DNA of 64,000 nucleotides from Micromussa lordhowensis (GCA_964020085.1 OZ026600.1:37787419-37851418); one strand, 5' to 3'; shown: positions 51,064 through 60,851, counted from the stretch's first letter. Notes: generated by a model not told the origin, from the letters alone. Numbers and translations: made by a program.

Positions 51064-54000
51064 TTATATAATAGTTCCTTCGCTCTTCTCAAATTCTTTT
51101 ATTAACTGATAAGCTTGACTGGTATTATCATAAATATTTTTAGTTATTAATCCTCTCACCTTAGTGAAAGGATTATCTTCTACATTTACTCTTCTTATAG
51201 TAGTATCTACAAAAGCATTACCCACATTAATTGGAGCACTAATTCCACTAAAAATTATATTCATAACTGTGCCTTTTACCCAAATCCAAAATAGGACTTG
51301 CTTTCCTAAAGAATTATTTGGAATATTAAATGATCTTAAAGATGGTTCATCTATTGTAGGATTACGTGAAATTACTACTTTGCTTTTATCAACAAAAATA
51401 AATACACCTCTTGTATTCTTAATATCAAAATGTACAGCCATTACATTATTAGTAATTGCACTATGCTGGAAGACATAATAAAAAGTAAAATCACCTGTGT
51501 TATCACCAGTAGTTACAAACGCATATGTATTTGGTGTTCTACCTTCATTACTATCAGAAAAATACAAATCTTTTATTAAAGAAATCTTTGAATCATTACT
51601 TAATATATATTTTACTATTAATTCTATAACATTTTTATTTTCATTAATAGTAGGATTTTCTTTTGCAATTTCACTATTTACTTTTGCAATTTCACCATCA
51701 ACATATTTTACAACATTATCTTCTGTTTCATTCAGTTGTTTCACATTAACAGCATCACCGTTTTCATTCCCATCAGATAATCCTTTTATCTGACGATTAC
51801 CCATATCTATAGGTGCTTCATAATTAATAACTTTGTTTCTGATGGTATAGAATCTATCCCAAATTCGTGGGTCAACGTCATTCTGATGACCACTTACACC
51901 ATAAACAACTACAAAGATGTTTGTGAAAAAATCATAAGTTTCACCACTCCAGTACTTTAAAGTTAAATCAATATCTAAATCAATAATCCCAATGTTTCCA
52001 TATTTATGAAAATTGATAATTGTTCTACTATGATCAGAAAAAGTATTTGTATTATTACGTGATACATTCAAAGTTTCGGATACAGCGTTAACAACCACTT
52101 CATCTTTATCCACTTTATTACCATAATACATTTCAAAAGCTAATGTATACTCACCTAAATCTAATGATTTTAAATCAATAGTTAATCGAGTACTATAATA
52201 ATGGATGGAATCATCATACTTAATTTTAAATCGATAAGTCTCTCGTTTAATTTGATAAAAATCTCTATCTTTTTTTCCAGCTTTAGTAATATCATCATCA
52301 TCTTCTTTAAATAGGTCATCATCCATAACAAAAGAGAATTCATTCTCTTGTCGGTTTGCTTTAATATTAAGTGCTTCTGCTTCACTCACTTTATCTTCTA
52401 TCAAAGAGTTAATAACAGCGTTATTATCACTAATTGTCCTATTAACATAGTTAACATTGGAAGCGTGAAAGCTATCTGATGAATTTGGATCTTTCAAACG
52501 GATAATGCTATGATTGGCCATATCGAGATCTCCTTCCATGGGATAAGGATTTTTCCTGTTAAGAGCTGCTGCAGCGACATCATTTATTTGTCTTTTTAGT
52601 TGACCTCTCTGTCCGTGAAAATACCCAAAGTTAATAACATCATTGGATTGAGCATTTTGTGCTGCTTGACTTGAGTCATCTTCAACAAAAGGTTTAATAT
52701 TTCTAATAGAATTTCCTCCCATATCGAGATTTCCTTGCATCCCTCGATCACCAGTAAGGGGCAGATATGTAGACTTAGCTCCTCCAACAGTTAGGGCTGC
52801 ATCGTCTGCTGAACTACTCCTAATTCCAGTGATAGCATTATCACCCATTTGGAGAGTACCTGTCATAGCACGTGAACCATCCAATTTTAATACATCTGTA
52901 GGTAGCTTACTTATTTCTGCTAAGACAAATGCCTTGGAGACCAAATCATTTGTATCAAAAGTATTGACACCATATGGTTCAGTATTTCTTATCCGTTTAC
53001 CTTTTAAGTCATAGTCATCACCTTTTAATTTTAAAAAGTTTTCATTGACATAAAGTTTATTAACAGCCATTTTAGAATCTTTTACATAATTAGGGTAATC
53101 AATGATTGGGACATCATCTTGAGTCTCTAAATCTGTTATTTTATTGTCATTCATCTTGAGATTTCCAGTCATAGCACGAGAACCATCTACTTTGAGATAA
53201 AGACTTAAATCAGACTGTGGTATGGAAGCAATTTGACTTTCTAAATAAGTCTTTGTCACAGGTTGCTGCGGCCCAGTTGGAATAGGTAAGCTAAAAATCC
53301 TATTTCCATTCATAGAAAGATTACCAGTCATGTTTTGGCTTCCGTTTAGGAGTAATACTTCTGACCTATCTGCTTTTCTAGAAGATAAATCATTAATAGC
53401 AATATCCTGTTTAGCGTCTTCATCGTCAACATATTCTTTGCTTGTTGCATCTTTAGAGTCAGTAGGATTACCAATATTGATTATCTTTTCATTATTCATA
53501 TTGATCGGTTCAAAATTTAATATTGTTCCTGAAAAATCAGTACTTTTAACATTAAATAATCTATGATCAAAACTAGTCCTTTGTATTCCTTTGACACATC
53601 TACTAAAAAATAGAAATTTAAAATTAGAGTTACTGGAACCATAATATCGAAATTGTAAACGGATGTTCACATCTCTTTTAGAACTATTAAATATTATGTA
53701 AGCTTTTGCGTAATTGCTAAACCAATCATGACTAAAATCAATTATGTTTGCATTACCAGTGACATTTGTAAATAATAGCCTATCTGAATCACCATCTGTA
53801 ACTATATTTGTTCCATCATATCCAAATATTTCAAAAACGATAGAATAATTAGGATCTATTTCTAAATTGTTCACTAGTCGAACAGTAGAATAAGCATAAC
53901 CAGATTGCGCCCCTTCTCGAGGCGCTTCTAATAGTTCAAAATGATCAGTGTGCCCAGGAATAGGTATAGATCCTTTAGTACATTCTGCTTTATCACCAAA

Positions 54001-54402
54001 ATCTTTATAAAAAGTAAAACTAGGTTGCAAATGATAATTTGTCCTATGATCTGTTGTCATCTCCTTTAATTGTTTTAGAGGTACAGCATCATTATCATCC
54101 GTAGCATCTTCTAAATCACTAATCTTATGATTATTCATATTTAAATGACCAGTCATTGAAGTTGTTCCATCTCTTTTCAGATAAGGTGACAAATCAATAG
54201 CTGGTAGGTTATTATCTACATACTCTTTTGTTGCTGCATCATTATTATCGATAGGAAGGGCTACTTCAGTTAATCGCTTACTATCAATATCAAAATTACC
54301 ATCATCAGTTAGACTAAATCCAATTCCAGGTAAACCAGGATCACCTTTTTCACCTCTTCCTGTTGCTGATGTTGATTCAAGTTGTCCATTGCTAAAACCC
54401 AT
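51064..54402 (-). CDS. Long fibre-like protein with collagen-like and tail-fibre repeats
   Basis: 1112 residues, the largest Polinton gene here. The N-terminus has a short collagen-like Gly-X-Y run (GEKGDPGLPGIGF, about residues 17-29). At least eight units of the type MTGxLxMxxNxIxxL plus a DxDAxTKxYV-type tail follow, the pattern found in phage tail fibres and other trimeric fibres (known of those families). Two or three larger beta-rich segments interrupt the repeats. It is probably a trimeric attachment fibre on the virion surface. Initiates at tatATG. The orientation is opposite to the capsid genes. Confidence 0.7.
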   Translation of the reverse strand: MGFSNGQLESTSATGRGEKGDPGLPGIGFSLTDDGNFDIDSKRLTEVALPIDNNDAATKEYVDNNLPAIDLSPYLKRDGTTSMTGHLNMNNHKISDLEDATDDNDAVPLKQLKEMTTDHRTNYHLQPSFTFYKDFGDKAECTKGSIPIPGHTDHFELLEAPREGAQSGYAYSTVRLVNNLEIDPNYSIVFEIFGYDGTNIVTDGDSDRLLFTNVTGNANIIDFSHDWFSNYAKAYIIFNSSKRDVNIRLQFRYYGSSNSNFKFLFFSRCVKGIQRTSFDHRLFNVKSTDFSGTILNFEPINMNNEKIINIGNPTDSKDATSKEYVDDEDAKQDIAINDLSSRKADRSEVLLLNGSQNMTGNLSMNGNRIFSLPIPTGPQQPVTKTYLESQIASIPQSDLSLYLKVDGSRAMTGNLKMNDNKITDLETQDDVPIIDYPNYVKDSKMAVNKLYVNENFLKLKGDDYDLKGKRIRNTEPYGVNTFDTNDLVSKAFVLAEISKLPTDVLKLDGSRAMTGTLQMGDNAITGIRSSSADDAALTVGGAKSTYLPLTGDRGMQGNLDMGGNSIRNIKPFVEDDSSQAAQNAQSNDVINFGYFHGQRGQLKRQINDVAAAALNRKNPYPMEGDLDMANHSIIRLKDPNSSDSFHASNVNYVNRTISDNNAVINSLIEDKVSEAEALNIKANRQENEFSFVMDDDLFKEDDDDITKAGKKDRDFYQIKRETYRFKIKYDDSIHYYSTRLTIDLKSLDLGEYTLAFEMYYGNKVDKDEVVVNAVSETLNVSRNNTNTFSDHSRTIINFHKYGNIGIIDLDIDLTLKYWSGETYDFFTNIFVVVYGVSGHQNDVDPRIWDRFYTIRNKVINYEAPIDMGNRQIKGLSDGNENGDAVNVKQLNETEDNVVKYVDGEIAKVNSEIAKENPTINENKNVIELIVKYILSNDSKISLIKDLYFSDSNEGRTPNTYAFVTTGDNTGDFTFYYVFQHSAITNNVMAVHFDIKNTRGVFIFVDKSKVVISRNPTIDEPSLRSFNIPNNSLGKQVLFWIWVKGTVMNIIFSGISAPINVGNAFVDTTIRRVNVEDNPFTKVRGLITKNIYDNTSQAYQLIKEFEKSEGTII

Positions 54403-54417
54403 ATATAATATACTAAA

Positions 54418-54651
54418 TTAAATTTCTTCTTCTTCTTCTTCTTCTTCTCGATCTCTTAAGTAATCAGAATCTAACATTTTGAGATTTTTAATTAATAATA
54501 ATATTTCATCAGAAATAGATTCGTTGTATTTTTTTTCAACTTCTTTTAAACATTCTAGTTTACTAGTAAGATTCTCTAATAAAAAATTTATCTCATTAAA
54601 CACATTAAATATTTCGTGTGTTAATCTTCTCGGCAAACTAATTCTATCCAT
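54418..54651 (-). CDS. Small acidic coiled-coil protein
   Basis: 77 residues starting at the ATG preceded by TATATAGG, which overlaps the stop of the packaging ATPase; a longer reading to 54807 would overlap the ATPase gene and is less likely. Helical with heptad-like leucines, ending in a poly-Glu tail encoded by a GAA microsatellite (54421-54450). Located between the ATPase and the long fibre gene. Function unknown; possibly a virion accessory or scaffold protein. Confidence 0.5.
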   Translation of the reverse strand: MDRISLPRRLTHEIFNVFNEINFLLENLTSKLECLKEVEKKYNESISDEILLLIKNLKMLDSDYLRDREEEEEEEEI

Positions 54652-54652
54652 C

Positions 54653-55291
54653 CTATATATTTTCATTGAAATTTTTTCTGATTGTCTTTTTTGTCTTATC
54701 AATGTACGCAAAACTATAAGGCTCACTAGTCGCACTCTCGAATCGCTTCTTAGGTACATTGACTTCTTTACACATTCTTGCTGTCTCTGCATTGCTTGGA
54801 GAGTCAAAAATACAAAAATGAGAGCAATTCAACCTGATGTCTTTGGGAGTGAGATAATAAGATTGACTTAAATAGATTACACTGCAATTTTTATGACGGC
54901 CACCAATAAAATATTCAATGAGAGGTTTTTGGTTTCGTTCACAAGCAAAGTCATCAAAGATAACTATTTTTTGATTATCGTGGTCTAGGCTTTCCAGAGG
55001 AATGACATCACCATTACTCTCTTCTATGACATCATAACCAACCTCTTCTGAAATGGGTTGAAATGTTTCTAATAGTTGTCTGTACTTTGGTTGCTCAAGA
55101 TTTTTTGAAAACAAGTAAATCTTATCATAGTAGAGTAGAGGATTACAAAGCATATGCATGAGAACGTTAGTTTTACCACAACCGCTTGGTCCACAAATTA
55201 ACATTCGAAAATTGTCTGAAGGCATATAAGGTAGCAGTCGTTTGAAATTGCTGTCATTATTAGAAGCTGAATCATAATTAGGAATTTTCAT
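54653..55291 (-). CDS. FtsK/HerA-type DNA packaging ATPase (A32-like)
   Basis: 212 residues. Walker A GPSGCGKT at residues 34-41 and Walker B IVIFDD at 109-114 are intact, followed by a sensor-like stretch (VIYLSQSYY). Size and motif order fit the A32-like packaging ATPases of Polintons and nucleocytoplasmic viruses, which pump DNA into the capsid. First gene of the minus-strand block, diverging from the PPxY protein gene; its ATG follows ttatatag. Confidence 0.92.
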   Translation of the reverse strand: MKIPNYDSASNNDSNFKRLLPYMPSDNFRMLICGPSGCGKTNVLMHMLCNPLLYYDKIYLFSKNLEQPKYRQLLETFQPISEEVGYDVIEESNGDVIPLESLDHDNQKIVIFDDFACERNQKPLIEYFIGGRHKNCSVIYLSQSYYLTPKDIRLNCSHFCIFDSPSNAETARMCKEVNVPKKRFESATSEPYSFAYIDKTKKTIRKNFNENI

Positions 55292-55361
55292 CTATATAAT
55301 TAATATTTTTTTAATAAATGACTCATATTATGCCACATAATATAAAAAATATAAATATTAT
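55292..55361. promoter_or_regulatory. Divergent promoter region between ATPase and PPxY protein genes
   Basis: 70 bp, almost only A/T, between two divergent starts. Each ATG is immediately preceded by the element's tatata-type motif (tatatagATG leftward, attatATG rightward). Confidence 0.6.
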
Positions 55362-56399
55362 ATGAGTCTCTCAAATTGGAAACGATTAGCTCAGAAACGG
55401 ACTGAGACTGGAAGGATGAAGAATCAGCTTTATGATGAGATCACTGAAGAGAAGATAAAGAGTAAGACTTCTGACCAGCGGATAACAAAATCATTTAGAC
55501 TAGATGAAATCATAGATGGGTTAAAGGCACAAAAGCCTAAGAATAGACCGCAAATGAGAATACGTCCTGCCCCAGCGGGTAAACCAGAAGCGATTGATTA
55601 TGCACCAGAAGTAGATCCATATGAAGATATGGATGTAGAAGGATTATTAGATCTCCAAGATTACGTAGCGCCCCAGGCAGAAAAACAAATAATACCTAAA
55701 GGCGCGCCACCAAAATATGAAATGGATCCTAGTTTTTGGAATCTAGGAGGAGATGAATCTTTACCACCAGAATATTCTTTTGTGGAAGAAGGACCTTTAG
55801 CAATTGAATCACCACCTGATGATGATGATGATGAAGATTTAGATAGAGGAGATATTAATAGAATTTTAGATAGTGCAAATCTTCCTAACTATGATGATGT
55901 TGAAATGAGATTATCCCAACCAGAAATGACACCAGTTAAACGTAGTAAATATCTCGAGAGTAACATAAAAAGAGCAAATTCTGAAATAAGCAGTATTACA
56001 AGTAAATTTAAGACAAATACAACTAATAGACTAAAACAAGCCATAAAAAAAGGATTGCCAAAAGATGTAATAGAAAAGCTAGAGCGAGAAAAAGATATGG
56101 CTCATAAATTTGCTGATAGTAGACTAAAACCTATTCAAGAATATAGAGACTATCTAAAAGTACAGAAAAAGAAAAGTACAAAGGGAAGTGGCGTCAGGAG
56201 AGGCAGAGGAGTCTATTTCTATAATGATGCTCAAGAATTACTAAAGAAATTAACACTAATTATTGGTGAAATGGAAGCAGGCAATACAAGTGTCAAGATG
56301 AGAAATATGGGTCAAACTATCTTAGACACTCTATTAAGAACAAAATCAATCAATAAGTCGCAATATCAAAAGTTAGTGAAAAAATATTTCAGGGTGTGA
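55362..56399 (+). CDS. Polinton late/structural protein with PPxY motifs
   Basis: 345 residues. A basic N-terminus, Pro-rich central part with two PPxY motifs (PPKY and PPEY), an acidic DDDDDEDLD run, a coiled-coil region at about 200-265, then a GSGVRRGRGVYFYND segment and a conserved-looking C-terminal helical domain rich in GN and L. PPxY is a late-domain motif that recruits Nedd4/ESCRT factors (known). The C-terminal domain resembles one I recall from other cnidarian Polinton proteins, but I cannot name it. It heads the capsid operon, ending 3 bp before the minor capsid gene. Confidence 0.65.
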   Translation: MSLSNWKRLAQKRTETGRMKNQLYDEITEEKIKSKTSDQRITKSFRLDEIIDGLKAQKPKNRPQMRIRPAPAGKPEAIDYAPEVDPYEDMDVEGLLDLQDYVAPQAEKQIIPKGAPPKYEMDPSFWNLGGDESLPPEYSFVEEGPLAIESPPDDDDDEDLDRGDINRILDSANLPNYDDVEMRLSQPEMTPVKRSKYLESNIKRANSEISSITSKFKTNTTNRLKQAIKKGLPKDVIEKLEREKDMAHKFADSRLKPIQEYRDYLKVQKKKSTKGSGVRRGRGVYFYNDAQELLKKLTLIIGEMEAGNTSVKMRNMGQTILDTLLRTKSINKSQYQKLVKKYFRV

Positions 56400-56402
56400 T
56401 AT

Positions 56403-57170
56403 ATGGAGAGAGAAATCTCATTAAGCAGTTTTGCAGTTAAAGATGAAGCTGGTAATCGACCTGGTGATTTTACTACAAGGTTTTCTAGAACGCTAGACTA
56501 TGAACACAGTGATGGGATTTGGTATATTGGTTTTAATAAAATTATTTCAATGGCTTTTACATGGACAAATATAAATTCTGGTTACGACAATCAAAAGATA
56601 GCTTACAGTAAAGACGGTGGGAAAACATTTACAGATATTGATTTTCCAAAAGGAGTTTGGGATTACACTGATATTGATAATTACATTAAGGAAAAGACTA
56701 AAATAGTCGGCGGTGATGGTGATGAAGAATTTCCAATCACGGTGACTTTTGATGAACCAACTTTTAGAGTCTTAGTGACTTTAGACGCTAACTATCAGCT
56801 TGACCTGCGTAAATCTAATTTTGGTAAACTAATAGGATTCGATAAGGTGATCTTAAGAGATGAGAGAAACGTTAGCCCCAAAGTACCTAACCTATCAGAA
56901 GATACAGATGTCCTAAATATTCACTGTGATTTAGTCTCTGATTCATTAGTAGATGGGGTAGAATCAGATATTGTTTTTAGTTTTGGTACAGGAACGCTCA
57001 GACCTTCTTACAATTTTACCCTTGAACCGCGTCGTGTTATATACAATCCTATCAATAAAACAAGAGTTTCAAGCGTTCGAATCTATGTAACTGATGGCTT
57101 AAGAAGACCAGTCTATTTAAATCATGCTGACACTGCATTTTCATTAATCTTAAAAAAAGTTCCATTTTAA
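56403..57170 (+). CDS. Minor capsid protein (penton, single jelly roll)
   Basis: 255 residues, beta-rich throughout. Placement immediately before the basic protein and the major capsid gene, and the size, are those of the Polinton penton protein that fills the five-fold vertices. Segments such as LSSFAVKDEAGNRPGDFTT at the start and the YNFTLEPRRVIYNP stretch near the end fit that family's plan. Its start overlaps the tatATG motif, with only 3 bp from the upstream stop. Confidence 0.75.
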   Translation: MEREISLSSFAVKDEAGNRPGDFTTRFSRTLDYEHSDGIWYIGFNKIISMAFTWTNINSGYDNQKIAYSKDGGKTFTDIDFPKGVWDYTDIDNYIKEKTKIVGGDGDEEFPITVTFDEPTFRVLVTLDANYQLDLRKSNFGKLIGFDKVILRDERNVSPKVPNLSEDTDVLNIHCDLVSDSLVDGVESDIVFSFGTGTLRPSYNFTLEPRRVIYNPINKTRVSSVRIYVTDGLRRPVYLNHADTAFSLILKKVPF

Positions 57171-57176
57171 TTATAT

Positions 57177-57557
57177 ATGAAGTCAAGAGAGTTCAAAAAG
57201 ATTTATCACCCAAGAATGGGACGATATGTCTACAAACACCGTGGCAATGGAATTATAGTAGATAATCTTATGAAACCACTAAAAAAGGTAGCTAGTGCTT
57301 TAACTGGACAGGTTTTAAAACCATTTGCTAAAAAAGCAATACAAGCTGGTGTCGCTCATGCGGGAGAACGAGTTGGTAAAAAGGCTGCTGATAAAGTTAT
57401 AGAGCGATCTGGTGAGCTTATCCGAAAAAGGCTATCCTCAGGGTCTAAAAAAGCGACAAAGTCAACAAAGTCAACAAAGTCAAAGCCAGGTAGAGCAAAG
57501 CCAAAAACGCAGGAGGAAGTTTATACACTGATTAATAATCTAATAGCACGCTCTTAA
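57177..57557 (+). CDS. Basic virion core-type protein
   Basis: 126 residues, very rich in Lys/Arg. A GRYVYKHRGNGI segment is followed by an Ala/Lys amphipathic helix region (about 30-85) and a K-S-T repeat tail from a short tandem repeat (ACAAAGTCA, 57460-57482). Located between penton and major capsid. Comparable to the small DNA-condensing core proteins of adenoviruses (pX/pVII type) by charge and place only. Confidence 0.55.
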   Translation: MKSREFKKIYHPRMGRYVYKHRGNGIIVDNLMKPLKKVASALTGQVLKPFAKKAIQAGVAHAGERVGKKAADKVIERSGELIRKRLSSGSKKATKSTKSTKSKPGRAKPKTQEEVYTLINNLIARS

Positions 57558-57587
57558 AGAAAAAAAAAATCTGATAAAAAATATATA

Positions 57588-58832
57588 ATGGCATTTAGAT
57601 CACCAGAGTACGTACAGAGAAACGAACTAGTGCAATTTCGTCTTCAAGATGCTATAAGAGCTCCTGCCAATACTCAAGAGCAAAATAAGAAAGGATACAA
57701 ATTTCATGTTACTGATCGGGGTATTATGCTTGATTGGTTTAACGCCTTTTTTGAAGTGCGATTCAGATTAGACCTTCGAGCAAATGGTGGAGACAATGCA
57801 GACGCCAGAACAACAATTATTAATGGATCGCATTCATTAATTAAGCATATGGTAATAAAGAGTGCAGGAAAAATCGTCTATGACACTGATAATCTTCATC
57901 TTGTAACTTTTGCAAAAAATCTTTTAGAATATTCAGATGATTTTGGGCGTAGTACAGCCAAAAATAGTTTATGGTATTTAGATACAGATGCCACTTCAGA
58001 TGATACAAACACAGGTTTGGAAAGTAGGCGTTTATTAACAGCTAACAGAGCTCATGTTAATACAAGTATTCCATTAAATAGGTATTCTTTTTTCGAAGAA
58101 TTAGAAGGACGATTGTTACCTCCAATGGATCTCCAATTTGAAATAGAACTGACACCGGACGCTGAAGTATTATATGGGGCAGTTGATACATTGAGATTAG
58201 TAATTGATCGTTTTTATCTATGGGTACCCCGACTAGAACCAAAAGATGCTCTTATGTCTAAATTCATCAGTGAATACCAAAAACCCAGTAAATGGAAATA
58301 CCTCAAAGAAATGTACCAAAGTTCAGATACTACTAGAAACAGTGGTGATTTCAGAATCTCAGCTAGTATTGATAAAGTACAGCATGTTTTCCTCTACTTC
58401 CAGAGACTTAAGACCAATGATATGTCAGCAAATCCTTATATTTTTGATACTTTTAAACTGAACGCAGCCAATAATAATAGTCATCTTAGCACATGTCGTC
58501 TTGAATATGGTAATGGTGTCTTCTATCCAGAACTTGAATATGATACAGAAAGTAAAACAAGAATCTATTATGATTTAATGAATTATTCATGGAAAAAGAA
58601 TGATTATAATACAGGTACTCAGCTCAATATCACTAATTTTTCGAGTCTTTACCCAATGTTATATTTTGACCTGACTTATCAAACAGAACAGGTAAGCAGA
58701 GATCCAAAGCAACTTAACGTAAGATTTCGCCTCTCACAAGCAGCAGCTGCTGATTTCCGAGTGCATGCAATTGTTCTCTATGAAGAAGATGTTGTTGTTG
58801 ATAAAGTGGGAGATCAATTAGTTATTGTCTAA
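57588..58832 (+). CDS. Major capsid protein (double jelly roll)
   Basis: 414 residues, beta-rich, with two successive jelly-roll-like halves (about 40-210 and 230-410). The central and C-terminal segments (for example RLLPPMDLQFEIEL and SLYPMLYFDLTYQ) fit the Polinton/adintovirus hexon-like capsid protein, which forms trimeric capsomers. Initiation at aatatataATG. Adjacent to penton and core genes in the expected morphogenesis cluster. No break is seen. Confidence 0.88.
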   Translation: MAFRSPEYVQRNELVQFRLQDAIRAPANTQEQNKKGYKFHVTDRGIMLDWFNAFFEVRFRLDLRANGGDNADARTTIINGSHSLIKHMVIKSAGKIVYDTDNLHLVTFAKNLLEYSDDFGRSTAKNSLWYLDTDATSDDTNTGLESRRLLTANRAHVNTSIPLNRYSFFEELEGRLLPPMDLQFEIELTPDAEVLYGAVDTLRLVIDRFYLWVPRLEPKDALMSKFISEYQKPSKWKYLKEMYQSSDTTRNSGDFRISASIDKVQHVFLYFQRLKTNDMSANPYIFDTFKLNAANNNSHLSTCRLEYGNGVFYPELEYDTESKTRIYYDLMNYSWKKNDYNTGTQLNITNFSSLYPMLYFDLTYQTEQVSRDPKQLNVRFRLSQAAAADFRVHAIVLYEEDVVVDKVGDQLVIV

Positions 58833-58885
58833 AAAAAAATAAAAAAAAAAAATATATTTAGAAAAAATATTTTAATATAATATAT

Positions 58886-59608
58886 ATGAGAGTTAAAGAG
58901 AGTCAGAACGAAAGTCAGAACAAAGAAGAAATAGTCGATTTTCTCCATATTGACACTTCAAAGATAACTTTTCGAAAACCAAAGCCAAATAAGCACAATG
59001 GAACACAGATTGGAATATTATACAATGGAAGGACATTATTTGTTAAATATAAAGGATATACTCCGTTCGGTTTAAATGAAAACTATGATAAAGATGGTAA
59101 TTACCAAGGTACTAGCATGCAAATTAATTGTGATGGGGAATATCTAGAAAAAGCCAAAGAATTAGACGAATTTTTTATTGATTATTTATATTCTTTAAAG
59201 AACAATAAAAAAATACATAGAGAAGCTGTAGCGGGATATGATGAACACGGTCAAGGTGGTTCTTGGAAAAGAATCTGTAAAAAACCGTATAAAATTGTTG
59301 ATGAAGAAAGAGTATATCAAGATTACCCATCAAAGATGGAGTTTTCACTATTTTTTAGAAATGATCGAATAGCTACAAAATTTTTTACATGGGATGGGGA
59401 AAATTTAGGATATGATTCAGTAAAAATTGGTCCAAAAAGTAAAGTGAAATTTATTGCTTCCTGGTTTTCAATTACAACAGGAACTTTTGGAGCTACTCTA
59501 AAACCAAAATTAATGCAAGTATCATATCGAGAAGTAGAAGATATTTTCGATAACTTCATCTTAGATGATGAAGAAGAAGATGTTCTATCTATTGGATCTG
59601 ATTTATAA
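58886..59608 (+). CDS. Possible single-stranded-DNA-binding protein
   Basis: 240 residues, mixed alpha/beta, with an acidic tail (DDEEEDVL). The motif near residue 200 (SWFS...GTFGATLKPKLMQVSY) resembles the C-terminal part of a protein family found in large DNA viruses and virophage-like elements that has been proposed to bind single-stranded DNA. The assignment is tentative. Starts at tatatATG; lies between the capsid gene and a virion-type protein. Confidence 0.45.
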   Translation: MRVKESQNESQNKEEIVDFLHIDTSKITFRKPKPNKHNGTQIGILYNGRTLFVKYKGYTPFGLNENYDKDGNYQGTSMQINCDGEYLEKAKELDEFFIDYLYSLKNNKKIHREAVAGYDEHGQGGSWKRICKKPYKIVDEERVYQDYPSKMEFSLFFRNDRIATKFFTWDGENLGYDSVKIGPKSKVKFIASWFSITTGTFGATLKPKLMQVSYREVEDIFDNFILDDEEEDVLSIGSDL

Positions 59609-59676
59609 GAACTATTCCAAAGTCACAGACTAAATATTATTTATGAATTTTTTAAAAAGTCCATAAATAATATATA

Positions 59677-60390
59677 ATGACTGAATTACATCAAATTTCT
59701 GTCACACTTTCTGAAGGACAAAAACGAAAACTATCTAATGCTTACAGAAACAGAGAAGAAATAAGTTTACGCTTAAGTAAAAATGCGTTAAGTGGTTCCG
59801 ATGTTCTTATGGTACCAATGAATACTGTTAAGAGACTCGCTAAGGCCAAAACAGCTAATCGAGGAATGGTAATTACTATATCAAAGTATAATATCAGGCG
59901 ACAAACTGGGTCTGGTATCTTTAGCTCAATATTGCCAGTATTAAAGAATGTAGCACCAACTATCGGTAAAACACTAGGATTGTCTGCTCTAGCAGGGTTA
60001 GCTTCTGAAGGTGCTAGTCAAATAGTTAAGAAAATTAGTGGCGGACAAATGTATCAAGTACCAAACAATAAACTATTTATGTTAGCTCAATTGGGTAATC
60101 TACTGACTAAAGGACAAATAGGAGATTTAGCCCGAGCTCATAAAGGTGGAGAAGACTTACTTTTCCGACTGACACAACGACAAGTAGGTAATGGTATTGG
60201 AACGTTAATAGCTAGTATTGGTATTCCAATGCTTATTGATGCATTAAAAGGAGGAAGTATAAAAGGAAGAGGGAGTCCTAGAATGGGGAAATCGGATGGA
60301 GGAGGAGGTCCTCGTATGGGAATGCCTATGGCTCCACCACCTTTTATTGGGACATGGGGCAGGGGAGGAAAAAAAAAAAAAAAAAGATAA
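59677..60390 (+). CDS. Basic/hydrophobic virion-type protein
   Basis: 237 residues. The N-terminus (HQISVTLSEGQKRKL... ISLRLSKNALSG) is of a type I have seen repeatedly in cnidarian Polintons. A hydrophobic Gly/Ala segment (about 88-120) could interact with membranes. The C-terminus is Gly/Met/Pro-rich and ends in a poly-Lys run read from an A17 tract. By place, next to the protease, it may be a protease-processed inner capsid or membrane-active protein. Function not established. Confidence 0.5.
   Translation: MTELHQISVTLSEGQKRKLSNAYRNREEISLRLSKNALSGSDVLMVPMNTVKRLAKAKTANRGMVITISKYNIRRQTGSGIFSSILPVLKNVAPTIGKTLGLSALAGLASEGASQIVKKISGGQMYQVPNNKLFMLAQLGNLLTKGQIGDLARAHKGGEDLLFRLTQRQVGNGIGTLIASIGIPMLIDALKGGSIKGRGSPRMGKSDGGGGPRMGMPMAPPPFIGTWGRGGKKKKKR
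60369..60385 (+). repeat. A17 homopolymer at a gene junction
   Basis: The run ends the virion-type protein gene and also lies in the frame leading into the protease. Length errors or slippage here would change both reading frames. Confidence 0.9.
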
Positions 60391-60419
60391 AAAAGCCTAA
60401 ATTCCATAAAGATATCCCA

Positions 60420-60851
60420 ATGAGTAATTTTGATCTTTTAGATTGGTGTAAATACTTGAAGATACCTATCAAAAATGTCCTAAGCAGAGATCAGACTGTA
60501 CCTCATAATCATAAGTTAGCGCTTTTTATTTATAATTTAGAACCTCATTATATGAGTGGTAGTCATTGGGTTACAACCTATGTTCGTGATGATACAATAA
60601 ATTACTTTGACTCTTTTGGTATGCCACCTTTTCAAGAGTTGGTACACCATGCAAAAGAGAAAAACTTAAATTTATTACACCAAAACCAGCAAATACAGAA
60701 TCTCTATACTACAACCTGTGGCTATTTTTGCTTGTATTTCTTGAATGAAATGCATAAAGGAGTCGATTATTTCGATTTATTGCAAGTTTTTAGCTTTGAC
60801 ACAGAAGAGAATGAAAAATTCATAGAAAACTATTTTAAACTATTGCTTTGA
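60420..60851 (+). CDS. Adenain-like cysteine protease
   Basis: 143 residues from the ATG at 60420 (an in-frame ATG at 60354 would overlap the previous gene by 37 bp). The catalytic set of the Ulp1/adenain family is present: H49 (SHW), D64 (YFDSFG), Q93 and C100 (TTTCGYFC), with the Q-to-C spacing of 7 seen in adenovirus protease. It would mature virion proteins after assembly. Unlike its neighbours, it lacks the tatata motif before the ATG, so it may be expressed together with the upstream gene. Confidence 0.9.
   Translation: MSNFDLLDWCKYLKIPIKNVLSRDQTVPHNHKLALFIYNLEPHYMSGSHWVTTYVRDDTINYFDSFGMPPFQELVHHAKEKNLNLLHQNQQIQNLYTTTCGYFCLYFLNEMHKGVDYFDLLQVFSFDTEENEKFIENYFKLLL

Noticed and set aside
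54652..54807. Longer form of the acidic coiled-coil protein (129 aa)
   Set aside because: Its first ~50 codons lie inside the packaging ATPase gene in another frame; the ATG at 54651 has the element's start motif and avoids the overlap.
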